DNA of 64,000 bases from Fodinicurvata halophila (GTDB lineage Bacteria > Pseudomonadota > Alphaproteobacteria > Kiloniellales > DSM-21159): NCBI RefSeq assembly GCF_042651425.1, contig NZ_JBHSCW010000003.1:186001-250000 (forward strand). The letters run 5' to 3'. The position numbers were made by a program, and so were the translations under genes. The notes beneath the pieces were generated by a model. The model did not search any database and was not told where the DNA came from. It was given only the letters and a program-made list of their open reading frames with translations. Numbering within the stretch: position 1 is the first letter of the stretch; the number at the start of each line of letters is the position of its first letter. Shown piece after piece: positions 25,761-34,530 of this stretch.

Positions 25761-26977
25761 GCCGGTGGCTTTCCATCGTGGGGATCGGCGAGGACGGCCT
25801 GGAGGGCCTGGGCGAAGAGGCCATAGCCCTGATTGCCGGAGCGGATGTGCTGATCGGCGGCGAGCGCCACTTGGCGATGCTGCCGGAGGACGGTCGGGAG
25901 CGCATGGCTTGGCCGTCGCCGCTTAGCGCCCTGGTCGAGGAAATCCAACGCCGGCGCGGCCAGGCACTCTGCGTGCTGGCGACGGGCGATCCCTTCTGTT
26001 TCGGCATCGGCTCAACCCTGGCTCGCCGGATTCCCATGGAAGAGATGCAGGTGATCCCGGCGCCCTCGGCCTTTTCCCTGGCCTGTGCCCGGCTTGGCTG
26101 GTCCCTGCCGGATGTCGCGCAGCTGACGCTCCATGGCCGCCCGACCTCCCTGATCATACCGGCGATCCAGCCGGATGCCCGCCTGCTGGTCCTGAGCGAC
26201 AGCGGTGCGACACCGGCCGAAGTGGCGCGCTTGCTCTGCGAGAAGGGATTCGGCGGCAGTGAAATGCATGTCCTGGAGCATATGGGAGGGCCGAAGGAAC
26301 GGACTCTGCACCTGCGCGCCGACCAGGCTGAATTCCCCGCCATTGCCGATTTTAACACCATCGCCGTTGCCTGTCGGGCCGGCGCGGAGGCCGAGATACT
26401 GCCTACCGTTCCGGGCCTGCCCGACGAGGCTTTTCGACACGACGGCCAGATGACCAAGCGCGAGGTGCGTGCCGTCACGCTCTCGGCTCTCATGCCGGGG
26501 CCGGGACAGCTGCTCTGGGATGTGGGCTCGGGCTGCGGGTCCGTTGCCGTGGAGTGGATGCGGTGCCATCCGACCTGCCAGGCAGCGGCGATCGAACGTC
26601 AGGCAGTGCGCTGCGAGATGATCTCCAGCAACGCGACAAGCTTGGGAGTTCCTTACCTGCAGATCGTATCAGGTGAGGCTCCGGATTGCCTGGCGGGCCT
26701 GCCGGCCCCCCATGCTGTTTTTATCGGCGGGGGCATCAACACCACGGGAGTCTTCAAGGCCTGCTGGCAAGCGCTGAAGCCAGGCGGGCGGCTGGTGGCC
26801 AATGCCGTCACCCTGGAAGGTGAGGCCCGCCTCACGGCATTGCAGGCGGAACATGGAGGGGAATTGAAACGCCTGAGCGTGTCCCGGGCTGAACCGGTTG
26901 GACCCTTCCGCGGCTGGCGCTCCGCCATGCCTGTTACCCAGTGGGCGCTTCGCAAGCCGGAAGGGGCCGGGATATGA
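25757..26977 (+). CDS. cobL: Precorrin-6Y C5,15-methyltransferase (CbiE-CbiT fusion)
   Basis: CobL methylates C-5 and C-15 and decarboxylates the ring-C acetate. It has 406 residues. The N-terminal CbiE methyltransferase domain (to about residue 205) shows IVGIGEDGLEGLGEEA and LATGDPFCFGIGSTLARR. The C-terminal CbiT domain has the SAM-binding WDVGSGCGSVAVEWMR. The two activities are often separate proteins in anaerobic producers and fused in aerobic ones; here they are fused. Its stop overlaps the cobI start. Confidence 0.96.
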   Translation: MSRWLSIVGIGEDGLEGLGEEAIALIAGADVLIGGERHLAMLPEDGRERMAWPSPLSALVEEIQRRRGQALCVLATGDPFCFGIGSTLARRIPMEEMQVIPAPSAFSLACARLGWSLPDVAQLTLHGRPTSLIIPAIQPDARLLVLSDSGATPAEVARLLCEKGFGGSEMHVLEHMGGPKERTLHLRADQAEFPAIADFNTIAVACRAGAEAEILPTVPGLPDEAFRHDGQMTKREVRAVTLSALMPGPGQLLWDVGSGCGSVAVEWMRCHPTCQAAAIERQAVRCEMISSNATSLGVPYLQIVSGEAPDCLAGLPAPHAVFIGGGINTTGVFKACWQALKPGGRLVANAVTLEGEARLTALQAEHGGELKRLSVSRAEPVGPFRGWRSAMPVTQWALRKPEGAGI

Positions 26978-27678
26978 GCGGCCGCCTCTACGGGCTGGGC
27001 CTGGGGCCCGGCGACCCCGAACTCCTGACGCTCAAGGCTCATCGATTGCTGGCCTCCTGCGAGGTGGTTGCCTATCCCACGCTGGAGGATGGCGAGAGTT
27101 TCGCCCGCTCCATCGTTTCGGATTACCTGCAGGATTGGCAGCGGGAAATCGCCATCCGGATACCGATGACCGTGGAACGCGGCCCGGCCCAGGCGGCGTA
27201 TGACCGTGCCAGCCGAGAGCTGTCGGATTGCCTGGATTCAGGGCACCAGGTTGCTGTGCTCTGCGAGGGCGATCCCTTCTTCTATGGCTCCTTCATGTAT
27301 CTCTTTGGACGGCTCGCGGCGCGCTTTCCCACCGAAGTCGTTCCCGGTGTCACCTCCTTGACGGCCTGTGCTGCCGCGCTTGGCGCGCCCCTGGCAGCCC
27401 GGAACGATACGCTGGCCATCCTGCCGGCTCCCTTGCCTGACGAGGAACTGGAGGAGCGCATCCGCGCCTTTGATGCCGTGGCCATTATCAAGCCCGGCCG
27501 ACATTTCGCACGCGTCCAGGCACTTCTGCTGAGGATGGGGCTGCAGGACCAGGCGCGCTATGTGGAACGCGCCACCTTGGCGACCCAAAGGATTCTGTCC
27601 ATGCAGGAAGTTGCCGAGGACGGCGTGCCCTATTTCTCGATGATCCTGATCCATCGACGTGGAGACGCATGGCGATGA
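26974..27678 (+). CDS. cobI: Precorrin-2 C20-methyltransferase (CobI/CbiL)
   Basis: CobI adds the third methyl group of the corrin ring, at C-20, using SAM. It has 234 residues. LYGLGLGPGDPELLTLKAHR marks the N-terminal tetrapyrrole-methylase motif, and VLCEGDPFFYGSFMYLF and VPGVTSLTACAA follow. I chose the ATG at 26974 because it overlaps the cobL stop (ATGA) and matches the family start; an in-frame start at 26941 would lie inside cobL. It overlaps the next gene by 10 bases. Confidence 0.95.
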   Translation: MSGRLYGLGLGPGDPELLTLKAHRLLASCEVVAYPTLEDGESFARSIVSDYLQDWQREIAIRIPMTVERGPAQAAYDRASRELSDCLDSGHQVAVLCEGDPFFYGSFMYLFGRLAARFPTEVVPGVTSLTACAAALGAPLAARNDTLAILPAPLPDEELEERIRAFDAVAIIKPGRHFARVQALLLRMGLQDQARYVERATLATQRILSMQEVAEDGVPYFSMILIHRRGDAWR

Positions 27679-29498
27679 CGGCAGAACTTCCGCACAACAC
27701 GGCCTTCATCGCCCTCACACCCACGGCAGGCGAACTGGGACGACGGCTCCAGCCCCAGCTTCCGGGAAGCACGCTCTATGGGCTGGAAGGGCGTGTCGAG
27801 GATTGTGATGAAAGCTTCACGGAGACGGGCGAACGACTGCGCTCCCTGTTTGCTGAAGAACGTCCGATCGTCGGCATTTGCGCTTGCGGGATCCTGATCC
27901 GGATACTGGCACCGATGCTGGGCGACAAGTTCAGCGAGCCGCCTGTTCTCGCCCTGGCCGAGGATGGCAGCACTGTCGTACCGCTGCTCGGCGGGCATCA
28001 TGGCGCCAATCGCCTTGCGCGTTTCCTGGCAGAGCAGCTGGAAGGCATGGCCGCGGTCACCACTGCCAGTGACCTGAAGTTCGACACGGCATTGGACGAT
28101 CCACCTCGTGGCTGGTGCCTGGCCAATCCACAGGATGTAAAAGCCTTTTCTGCGGCGCTTATGAGTGGGGAAAAGGTTAGGACAAACAGTTCTCTGCCCG
28201 CTTTTCTGCAGGGTCTTCCTCAGTTGCCTGAAGGAACGCTTGAAGTTGCCATTGGCCCGAGGGTCAGTGAAGGCAGCGGCCGGCGTCTGGTCTATCATCC
28301 TTCCTTGCTCACGCTAGGCGTCGGCTGCGAGCGGAACTGTTCGCCGACTGAACTTGAGACACTGGTTGAGGAAACGCTGTCCGAAAGCGGCTATGCCCGG
28401 GACGCAGTGGCCCTGGTCGTCTCGATCGATGTGAAGGCGGATGAAGCTGCCGTCCATCATTTGGCGGAGGGGCTGGGTGTTCCCGCTCGTTTCCTGGCAT
28501 CAGAAATTCTGGAGGCGGAAACACCGCGATTGGCGCATCCCTCCGAAGTGGTCTTTCAGGAAGTTGGCTGTCATGGGGTGGCAGAGGCTGCTGCCCTGGC
28601 CGCAGCGGGTGAAAGCGGGACTTTGGAGGTGCCCAAGCGGAAAAGCCGGCGCGCAACTTGTGCTCTGGCCAGATCTTCCGCGCCGGTCGAGCCCGAAAAG
28701 GTCGGCAGGCCCCGTGGCCGCCTGTCGGTGGTTGGCATCGGCCCCGGGCGATCCGAGTGGCGTACGCCGGAAGTCACGCGCATGATCACCGAAGCGGAAG
28801 ACCTGGTGGGCTATGGTCTCTATCTGGACCTGCTGGGTCCCTTGACTGAGGGCAAGCGGCATCACGTCTTTGATCTGGGCGAGGAAGAGGTTCGGGTTCG
28901 CGCCGCGCTCGATCTGGCGGCCGAGGGGCGCAATGTGGCACTGGTCTCGTCCGGGGATATCGGTATCTATGCTATGGCAACCCTGGTCTTCGAACTGCTG
29001 GAGCGAGGCGAGGATGACCGCTGGCCGCGCATCGAGATCGAGGTTGCGCCCGGCATTTCCGCCTTCCAGGCCATGGGGGCCCGTATCGGAGCGCCTTTCG
29101 GGCACGATTTCTGCTGCATTTCGCTCTCCGATCTGCTGACCCCCTGGGAGGCGATCGAGCGGCGTCTGAAAGCTGCGGCGGAAGGCGATTTCGTGATTGC
29201 CTTCTACAATCCCGTCTCGCGCCGCCGACGGCATCAGTTGGCCCGGGCCAAGGAAATCCTGCTGACGGCACGGCCTCCGCAAACGCCGGTGGTGCTGGGC
29301 AGCAATCTGGGCCGTGAGGGTGAGCGCATGGAGGTGATTCGGTTGGCGGATCTGGAGGTCGATGATGTGGACATGCTGACCACTGTCCTTGTGGGCAGCA
29401 CTCAGAGCCGCGTGGTGCCGCGTTCGGACGGGAGACAGTGGGTTTATACCCCGCGGGGCTATGCGGCCAAGAACAGGAAAACGGAGACGGCGTCATGA
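27669..29498 (+). CDS. cobJ: CbiG-CobJ fusion: cobalt-precorrin-5A hydrolase plus precorrin-3B C17-methyltransferase
   Basis: This is a 609-residue two-enzyme protein. Residues about 65-130 form the CbiG N-terminal domain (ICACGILIRILAPMLGDKF, then PLLGGHHGANRLA) and about 213-320 the CbiG C-terminal/CobE domain (LTLGVGCERNCSPTELE). A basic linker at 322-350 leads to CobJ from residue 351 (LSVVGIGPGRSEWRTPEVT, SSGDIGIYAMA). CbiG opens the lactone ring after C-17 methylation; CobJ makes the ring contraction. Joining them would couple the two steps. Its stop overlaps cobM. Confidence 0.92.
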   Translation: MAMTAELPHNTAFIALTPTAGELGRRLQPQLPGSTLYGLEGRVEDCDESFTETGERLRSLFAEERPIVGICACGILIRILAPMLGDKFSEPPVLALAEDGSTVVPLLGGHHGANRLARFLAEQLEGMAAVTTASDLKFDTALDDPPRGWCLANPQDVKAFSAALMSGEKVRTNSSLPAFLQGLPQLPEGTLEVAIGPRVSEGSGRRLVYHPSLLTLGVGCERNCSPTELETLVEETLSESGYARDAVALVVSIDVKADEAAVHHLAEGLGVPARFLASEILEAETPRLAHPSEVVFQEVGCHGVAEAAALAAAGESGTLEVPKRKSRRATCALARSSAPVEPEKVGRPRGRLSVVGIGPGRSEWRTPEVTRMITEAEDLVGYGLYLDLLGPLTEGKRHHVFDLGEEEVRVRAALDLAAEGRNVALVSSGDIGIYAMATLVFELLERGEDDRWPRIEIEVAPGISAFQAMGARIGAPFGHDFCCISLSDLLTPWEAIERRLKAAAEGDFVIAFYNPVSRRRRHQLARAKEILLTARPPQTPVVLGSNLGREGERMEVIRLADLEVDDVDMLTTVLVGSTQSRVVPRSDGRQWVYTPRGYAAKNRKTETAS

Positions 29499-30268
29499 CG
29501 GTTCATTTCATCGGTGCGGGGCCGGGGGCACCGGACCTGATTACCTTGCGCGGACTCAACCTGATTCGGCGCAGTCCCGTCTGCCTCTATGCCGGTTCGT
29601 TGGTGCCGGCCGAAGTTGTGGCCGAGGCGCCAGAGGGAGCAATCGTCGAGGATACCGCCTCGATGACACTGGAGGACATAATCGCGCGTATCCAGGCAGC
29701 GCACGAACGTGGCCAGGATGTTGCCCGTGTGCATTCCGGAGATCCCTCGCTCTATGGCGCGATCGGCGAGCAGATACGCCGTCTTGATGAACTGGGCATT
29801 CCCTTCCGGATCGTGCCGGGCGTGCCGGCTTTCGCAGCTGCCGCAGCGGAGTTGGGGCGGGAGCTGACCCTCCCGGAAATAAGCCAGACAGTGATCCTGA
29901 CGCGAACGGCCATGAAATCATCTTCCATGCCGCCGGGCGAGGATCTGGAGGTGCTTGGCAAGAGCGGTGCCACGCTGGCGATTCATCTTTCGGTCCGCAA
30001 TCTGCGGGTCGTGCGGGAAAAGCTGATTCCCTACTACGGCGAGGATTGTCCGGTGGTGGTCGCCTATCGGGCCAGCTGGCCGGACGAACTCTATATCCAC
30101 GGCACGCTTTCGGATATCCAGGCCAAGGTAAGGGCGGCCAAGATCACGCGCACGGCCCTGGTCCTAGTGGGGCCGGTGCTGGAACCAGGGCGTTTCCGGG
30201 ACAGCGCTCTTTATGATGCCGACCATGTTCACGTCCTGCGCCCGCACAGAAAAAAGGTCAGCGGATGA
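29495..30268 (+). CDS. cobM: Precorrin-4 C11-methyltransferase (CobM/CbiF)
   Basis: CobM methylates C-11. It has 257 residues. The signature FIGAGPGAPDLITLRGLNLI lies at the N-terminus, followed by VHSGDPSLYGAI and VPGVPAFAAAAA; VAYRASWPDELYIHGTL and the final ALVLVGPVLE are typical of the family. The ATG at 29495 overlaps the cobJ stop (ATGA). It is the last gene of the + run; its final 11 bases overlap the end of cobK on the other strand. Confidence 0.96.
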   Translation: MTVHFIGAGPGAPDLITLRGLNLIRRSPVCLYAGSLVPAEVVAEAPEGAIVEDTASMTLEDIIARIQAAHERGQDVARVHSGDPSLYGAIGEQIRRLDELGIPFRIVPGVPAFAAAAAELGRELTLPEISQTVILTRTAMKSSSMPPGEDLEVLGKSGATLAIHLSVRNLRVVREKLIPYYGEDCPVVVAYRASWPDELYIHGTLSDIQAKVRAAKITRTALVLVGPVLEPGRFRDSALYDADHVHVLRPHRKKVSG

Positions 30269-30998
30269 TCTCGCCGATCCAGTCCAGGGCTTCCTCAACC
30301 GAGTTTGCCAGGGCGCCGGGAGGGATGGGCGGTCGCTCGACCATGACAACTGGCAGGCCAAGGTTGCGGGCGGCCTCGATCTTGGCATACGAAGCACTGC
30401 CGCCGCTGTTCTTGCTGACGAGGCAGTCGATCCTGTGCTCGGTCAGTAAGCCGGTTTCCTCGTCCGTCCGGAAAGGTCCACGCTGGGTGATGACCTCGTA
30501 TTGCACCAGAGGCAAGGGATCCTCCGGCCGATCGACGAGCCGCACCACGAAATGTACATCGCTGCGACCGGTGAAAGGCGCCAGTTCCTGCCGCCCCGTG
30601 GTCAGGAAAGTCCGGGACGAGACGGGCAGGGCCTCGGCGGCCTCTTCGAGGCCAGGCACCGGAATCCAGCGGTCCTCGGCCTGCGGCACCCAAGCCGGCC
30701 GCAGCAGCTTGATTCGCAGCACGCCGGCAAGGGTTGCTGCACGCTCGGCATGGCCTGGCATCTTCTGGGCGAAGGGGTGGGTTGCATCCAGCACCAGGTC
30801 GATTCTTTCCTGGCGCAGGTATTCCGCGAGACCGGAGCTGCCTCCGAACCCTCCGATGCGAACTTCGCCAGGCAGGGTGGCGGGATGTCGCGTCCGTCCG
30901 GCCAGGGAAGTGATGATGCGCCAGTCGGTGTCGCGGGTCAGCCGGCGAGCCAGTTCCGCCGCCTCCTGCGTACCGCCGAGAATCAACAGGCTAACCAT
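30258..30998 (-). CDS. cobK: Precorrin-6A reductase (CobK/CbiJ)
   Basis: CobK reduces the macrocycle of precorrin-6A with NADPH. It has 246 residues. Diagnostic parts are LLILGGTQEAAELARRL at the N-terminus, DLVLDATHPFA near residue 70, the LLRPAW segment and SKNSGGSASYAKIEAARNLG. The ATG at 30998 fits the family start; the open frame upstream is inside cbiD. It overlaps the cbiD stop by eight bases, so these two minus-strand genes form one unit between the two + runs. Confidence 0.94.
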   Translation of the reverse strand: MVSLLILGGTQEAAELARRLTRDTDWRIITSLAGRTRHPATLPGEVRIGGFGGSSGLAEYLRQERIDLVLDATHPFAQKMPGHAERAATLAGVLRIKLLRPAWVPQAEDRWIPVPGLEEAAEALPVSSRTFLTTGRQELAPFTGRSDVHFVVRLVDRPEDPLPLVQYEVITQRGPFRTDEETGLLTEHRIDCLVSKNSGGSASYAKIEAARNLGLPVVMVERPPIPPGALANSVEEALDWIGEIIR

Positions 30999-32073
30999 TG
31001 CTTTGCCCCACGATTTGGCCCTGTCGATTGACCACGACGACATCCACCTGGCAAGGAGCGTGCCCCAGGGTCTTTTGTGCCGTTTCGCACGCCTTCCCAG
31101 CGATGCGCTCCGCGAGTGGCAGGCTTTCGTCCGCTGCCAGCGTAAGCACTTGTGCAGCCGTGTTGGCAATACGCACCTGATCCACAAGCCCAGGCGAAGC
31201 GCCAAGGCTGTCCATTTCTCCGGCAAGCCACTCGAAATCCACCTGACTGCGCCCCGAATGGAGGTCGAGAAACCCCTGTGCGAGCTTGACCAGTTTACCA
31301 AAGCCGCCGCCGATCGTGACCATCGGCACGGGATTGCGGCGCAGGTACTTCAGCATGCCGCCGGCAAAGTCGCCCATATCGAGCATGGCATGATCCGGCA
31401 GGCCATAGAGTTGCTGGACCGTTTTCTCCGAGGTCGAGCCGGTACAGCCGGCAACCCGTTCAGTTCCCTTGGCGCGGGCAACATCGATCCCCCGATGGAT
31501 AGAGTGGATCCAGGCCGAGCAGGAGAAGGGATGCACCACCCCGGTGGTTCCCAGGATCGAGAGCCCTCCCGTGATACCGAGGCGAGGATTCCAGGTCTTC
31601 TCCGCCAGCCTTTCCCCTTCGGGAATGGAGATCTCGATCTCCATGTCGGGGACATTTCGCCCAGTCAGTCCGCAGACCACGTCCTGCATCATTTGACGCG
31701 GAACCGGATTGATGGCGGCTTCCCCCGGTGGTACGGGCAGACCTTCAAGTGTAACGGTTCCGACACCGGGTCCGGCGCGGAAGAGAATACCGCAACCTGG
31801 CGGAGCGTGACGGACCGTCGAGATAATCAGGGCGCCGTGGGTCACGTCGGGGTCGTCTCCGGCATCCTTGATAATGCCGGCCGATGCGCTGTCCGGTTGC
31901 CGGCTCTCAAAGGCCAGCGGGAAACAGGGGCGCTCGCCTTTGGGCAGGAGAATCTCGACAGGATCGGGGAAGTCGCCTTCAAGAAGGGCGATGCAGGCTG
32001 CCTTGGTGGCGGCCGTGGCGCAGGCGCCCGTGGTCCAGCCCCGCCGCAGTGTTCCTTCCGGCTTGCGAGTCAT
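30991..32073 (-). CDS. cbiD: Cobalt-precorrin-5B C1-methyltransferase CbiD
   Basis: CbiD methylates C-1 in the cobalt-early pathway. It has 360 residues. The N-terminal signature is LRRGWTTGACATAATKAA, and further on come VGTVTLEGLPVPPGEAAINP and the LGITGGLSILGTTG segment. The start at 32073 places this signature near the N-terminus, as in relatives. It diverges from cobA with 70 bases between them; that gap contains the cobA Shine-Dalgarno and no room for a second riboswitch. CbiD replaces the oxygen-route CobF. Confidence 0.96.
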   Translation of the reverse strand: MTRKPEGTLRRGWTTGACATAATKAACIALLEGDFPDPVEILLPKGERPCFPLAFESRQPDSASAGIIKDAGDDPDVTHGALIISTVRHAPPGCGILFRAGPGVGTVTLEGLPVPPGEAAINPVPRQMMQDVVCGLTGRNVPDMEIEISIPEGERLAEKTWNPRLGITGGLSILGTTGVVHPFSCSAWIHSIHRGIDVARAKGTERVAGCTGSTSEKTVQQLYGLPDHAMLDMGDFAGGMLKYLRRNPVPMVTIGGGFGKLVKLAQGFLDLHSGRSQVDFEWLAGEMDSLGASPGLVDQVRIANTAAQVLTLAADESLPLAERIAGKACETAQKTLGHAPCQVDVVVVNRQGQIVGQSNG

Positions 32074-32143
32074 GCAGAATTTATAGGTGGCTTGCGGGGC
32101 AGTGACCAGACGCAAGATCGAATTATCCGCAAGGGAGTTGAGG

Positions 32144-32980
32144 ATGCTTGAAGGCCTTCCAATGCCCCAGTTCGAGCCGGGGTGGGTCTGGCTGGCAGGT
32201 GCAGGCCCGGGGGATCCTGCGCTGTTGACCCTTGCCAGTGTCCACGCCCTGCATTCCGCCGACGCGATCATCTATGACGCCCTGGTGGGGAAGGATATTC
32301 TCTCCCTGGCCCGCTCCGATGCCTTCCTTGAGTATGCCGGCAAGCGCGGCGGCAAACCTTCCGCGAAGCAAGCGGATATCACGCTGCGCATCATAGAGCT
32401 GGCACGGCAGGGCAAGCGTGTGCTTCGACTCAAGGGGGGCGATCCCTTCGTCTTCGGGCGTGGAGGGGAGGAGGCGCTGGCCCTGGTCGAAGCGGGCATT
32501 CCTTTTCGCATCATTCCCGGCATATCCGCTGGAATCGGTGGGCTGGCCTATGCCGGGATTCCCGTCACCCATCGTGATACAAACAGCATTGTCACCTTCC
32601 TGACCGGCCACGATGCCACGGGACTGACGCCCAGTGCGATCGATTGGCCGGCCGTTGCGAAGTCGTCTCCCGTCATCGTGATGTATATGGCCTTGAAGCA
32701 TCTGGTCGAAATTCGGGACTGCCTGATGGAAGGCGGACGCCGTGCCGACGAACCGATGGCGATCATCAGCCAGGCCACGCTCACGGACCAGCGGGTACTG
32801 GAAACAACGCTTGGCGAAGCCCCTCAGGCACTCGCCGACTCGGGTATCGAGCCACCGGCCATGGTGGTCCTGGGGGAAGTGGTGCGTTTGCGTGCGGCCC
32901 TGGACTGGGTGGGCGCGCTGGCCGGCCGTAAACTCGTGGCCGATCCTCTGGGCCTGCGGCACAAGAGCGATGCCGGCTGA
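32144..32980 (+). CDS. cobA: Uroporphyrinogen-III C-methyltransferase (SUMT)
   Basis: This enzyme methylates uroporphyrinogen III at C-2 and C-7 to precorrin-2, feeding both corrin and siroheme synthesis. It has 278 residues and is a stand-alone SUMT without the CysG oxidase/chelatase half. LAGAGPGDPALLTLASVHAL, RLKGGDPFVFGRGGEE and the IPGISAGIGGLAYAGIPVTH loop are all present. The ATG at 32144 has AAGGGAG about eight bases upstream. It overlaps cobB by 11 bases. Confidence 0.96.
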   Translation: MLEGLPMPQFEPGWVWLAGAGPGDPALLTLASVHALHSADAIIYDALVGKDILSLARSDAFLEYAGKRGGKPSAKQADITLRIIELARQGKRVLRLKGGDPFVFGRGGEEALALVEAGIPFRIIPGISAGIGGLAYAGIPVTHRDTNSIVTFLTGHDATGLTPSAIDWPAVAKSSPVIVMYMALKHLVEIRDCLMEGGRRADEPMAIISQATLTDQRVLETTLGEAPQALADSGIEPPAMVVLGEVVRLRAALDWVGALAGRKLVADPLGLRHKSDAG

Positions 32981-34301
32981 CTCGCGCGGTGCCATCATCG
33001 CCGCCCCGTCTTCGGGGGCCGGCAAGACCACGATCACCCTGGCTCTGTTGAGGGCCTTGCGCCGGAAAGGCGTCCGTGTCGCAGGTGCCAAGGTCGGGCC
33101 CGACTATATCGATCCCCGCTTTCATGAACGGGCAACAGGGTGTCCGGCCTTCAACCTGGACCCCTGGGCCATGTCGGACGGACTTCTGCAGCACCTTTTC
33201 CTGCAGGCAGGAGCGGATCGTGACCTTGTTCTGGTCGAGGGGGTGATGGGGCTGTTCGACGCGGCTTCAAACGGGCTCGGCTCGACGGCGGATCTTGCCG
33301 TGACCCTGGGATTGCCAGCAGTGCTGGTGGTCGACGTTCGTGGGCAGGGACAATCCGTTGCCGCACTGGTGAAAGGCTTTCGCGACCACAAGCCGGAGCT
33401 GGTGCTGGGCGGCATTATCCTCAATCGCGTGGGATCGGACGTTCACCTTGAGATGTTGCAGGAAGCCCTGGCTCCATTGGATATTCCGGTTCTGGGGGGC
33501 GTGCCGCGCGACGAGAAGCTGCACGCGCCGAACCGTCATCTGGGCCTGGTCCAGGCCAGTGAACGCAACGATCTCGATGCCTTCCTGGAGACTGCTGCGG
33601 ACAAAATGGAGCAGCACCTGGACCTGGAAACACTTCAGGAGATCTGTACCCGCCCGGCTTTCCAGCCCGTCAGGTCCCAGGTCGCTGGGGAATTACCAAA
33701 CCCTCCGGGACAGAGGGTGGCCATAGCACAGGATGTCTGCTTTTCCTTTGTCTATCCCCACCTTCTTCAGCATTGGCGGTCCAGTGGGGCGGAACTGACA
33801 TTCTTCTCGCCGTTGGACAACGAGGTGCCGGATCCTGCCAGCGATGCGGTCTATCTGCCGGGTGGTTATCCGGAACTTCATGCGGAACGGCTCAGTCAGG
33901 CCGATCGTTTTCGCCTGGGCATGACGGCAGTCGTTGAGCGGGGCGCTTTCGTCTATGGCGAATGTGGAGGCTACATGACCCTGGGGAAGCTGTTGACGGA
34001 TGCCAGGGGCCAGGAGTTTCCGATGCTTGGCTTCCTGCCGCTTCACACCTCATTCGAAACCCCGCGCCTGCATCTCGGCTATCGCCGGCTTCATGCCTGT
34101 AGAACGCTGCCGTTCTGGCAGGATACCAGCGATGAACTGACGGCCCATGAATTCCACTATGCGCAAACACTGGCACTCGGCCCCGCGGACTCCCTATTCA
34201 CGGTGCGGGATGCCCGCGGTCGGGACCGTGGATCGGAAGGCCTGGTTTCCGGGAACGTGGCTGGGTCCTTCCTGCACCTCCTTGGTCGCCGCCGGGATTG
34301 A
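32970..34301 (+). CDS. cobB: Cobyrinic acid a,c-diamide synthase (CobB/CbiA)
   Basis: This enzyme amidates the a and c side chains of (hydrogeno)cobyrinic acid with glutamine and ATP. It has 443 residues. The P-loop APSSGAGKTTIT is at the N-terminus (residues about 10-20), and GAKVGPDYIDPRFHE follows. The C-terminal class I glutamine amidotransferase domain has its catalytic Cys332 in YGECGGYM and a histidine in HEFHYA. The start at 32970 lies inside the end of cobA. Whether the substrate is cobalt-loaded depends on the pathway; the neighbours favour cobyrinic acid. Confidence 0.95.
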   Translation: MPADSRGAIIAAPSSGAGKTTITLALLRALRRKGVRVAGAKVGPDYIDPRFHERATGCPAFNLDPWAMSDGLLQHLFLQAGADRDLVLVEGVMGLFDAASNGLGSTADLAVTLGLPAVLVVDVRGQGQSVAALVKGFRDHKPELVLGGIILNRVGSDVHLEMLQEALAPLDIPVLGGVPRDEKLHAPNRHLGLVQASERNDLDAFLETAADKMEQHLDLETLQEICTRPAFQPVRSQVAGELPNPPGQRVAIAQDVCFSFVYPHLLQHWRSSGAELTFFSPLDNEVPDPASDAVYLPGGYPELHAERLSQADRFRLGMTAVVERGAFVYGECGGYMTLGKLLTDARGQEFPMLGFLPLHTSFETPRLHLGYRRLHACRTLPFWQDTSDELTAHEFHYAQTLALGPADSLFTVRDARGRDRGSEGLVSGNVAGSFLHLLGRRRD

Positions 34302-34530
34302 GCGCGGAATAAGCCACCAGATGAAAGGCAGCATTGTTCCCATAGTGGTTGTTTTATTCGAAATATATTCTTCTCTTTGGTTGTTCATGAAAATCCTGGC
34401 TGACAGGGCGAAAGAGTCTGTGTCATGGTAATCAATACCTTATGAAATCGGCTTTTGACCGGTTGTGCTTCGAACTTAGTTCAATCAGAAAATCGGCCCC
34501 AGAGCCGTCCACAGGGAGAGGAAAATCACG

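Noticed and set aside
30265..32151. A 628-codon + frame opposite cobK and cbiD
   Set aside because: Both minus-strand genes carry full family motifs; the opposite frame has none and is rich in Ser/Arg.
34302..34530. A clear promoter or B12-linked site before the Dpp-type binding-protein gene
   Set aside because: TTGACC near 34456 has no good -10 partner and no riboswitch elements are present, so only an unassigned 229-base gap remains. It shows AT-rich patches and nothing else that I can support.
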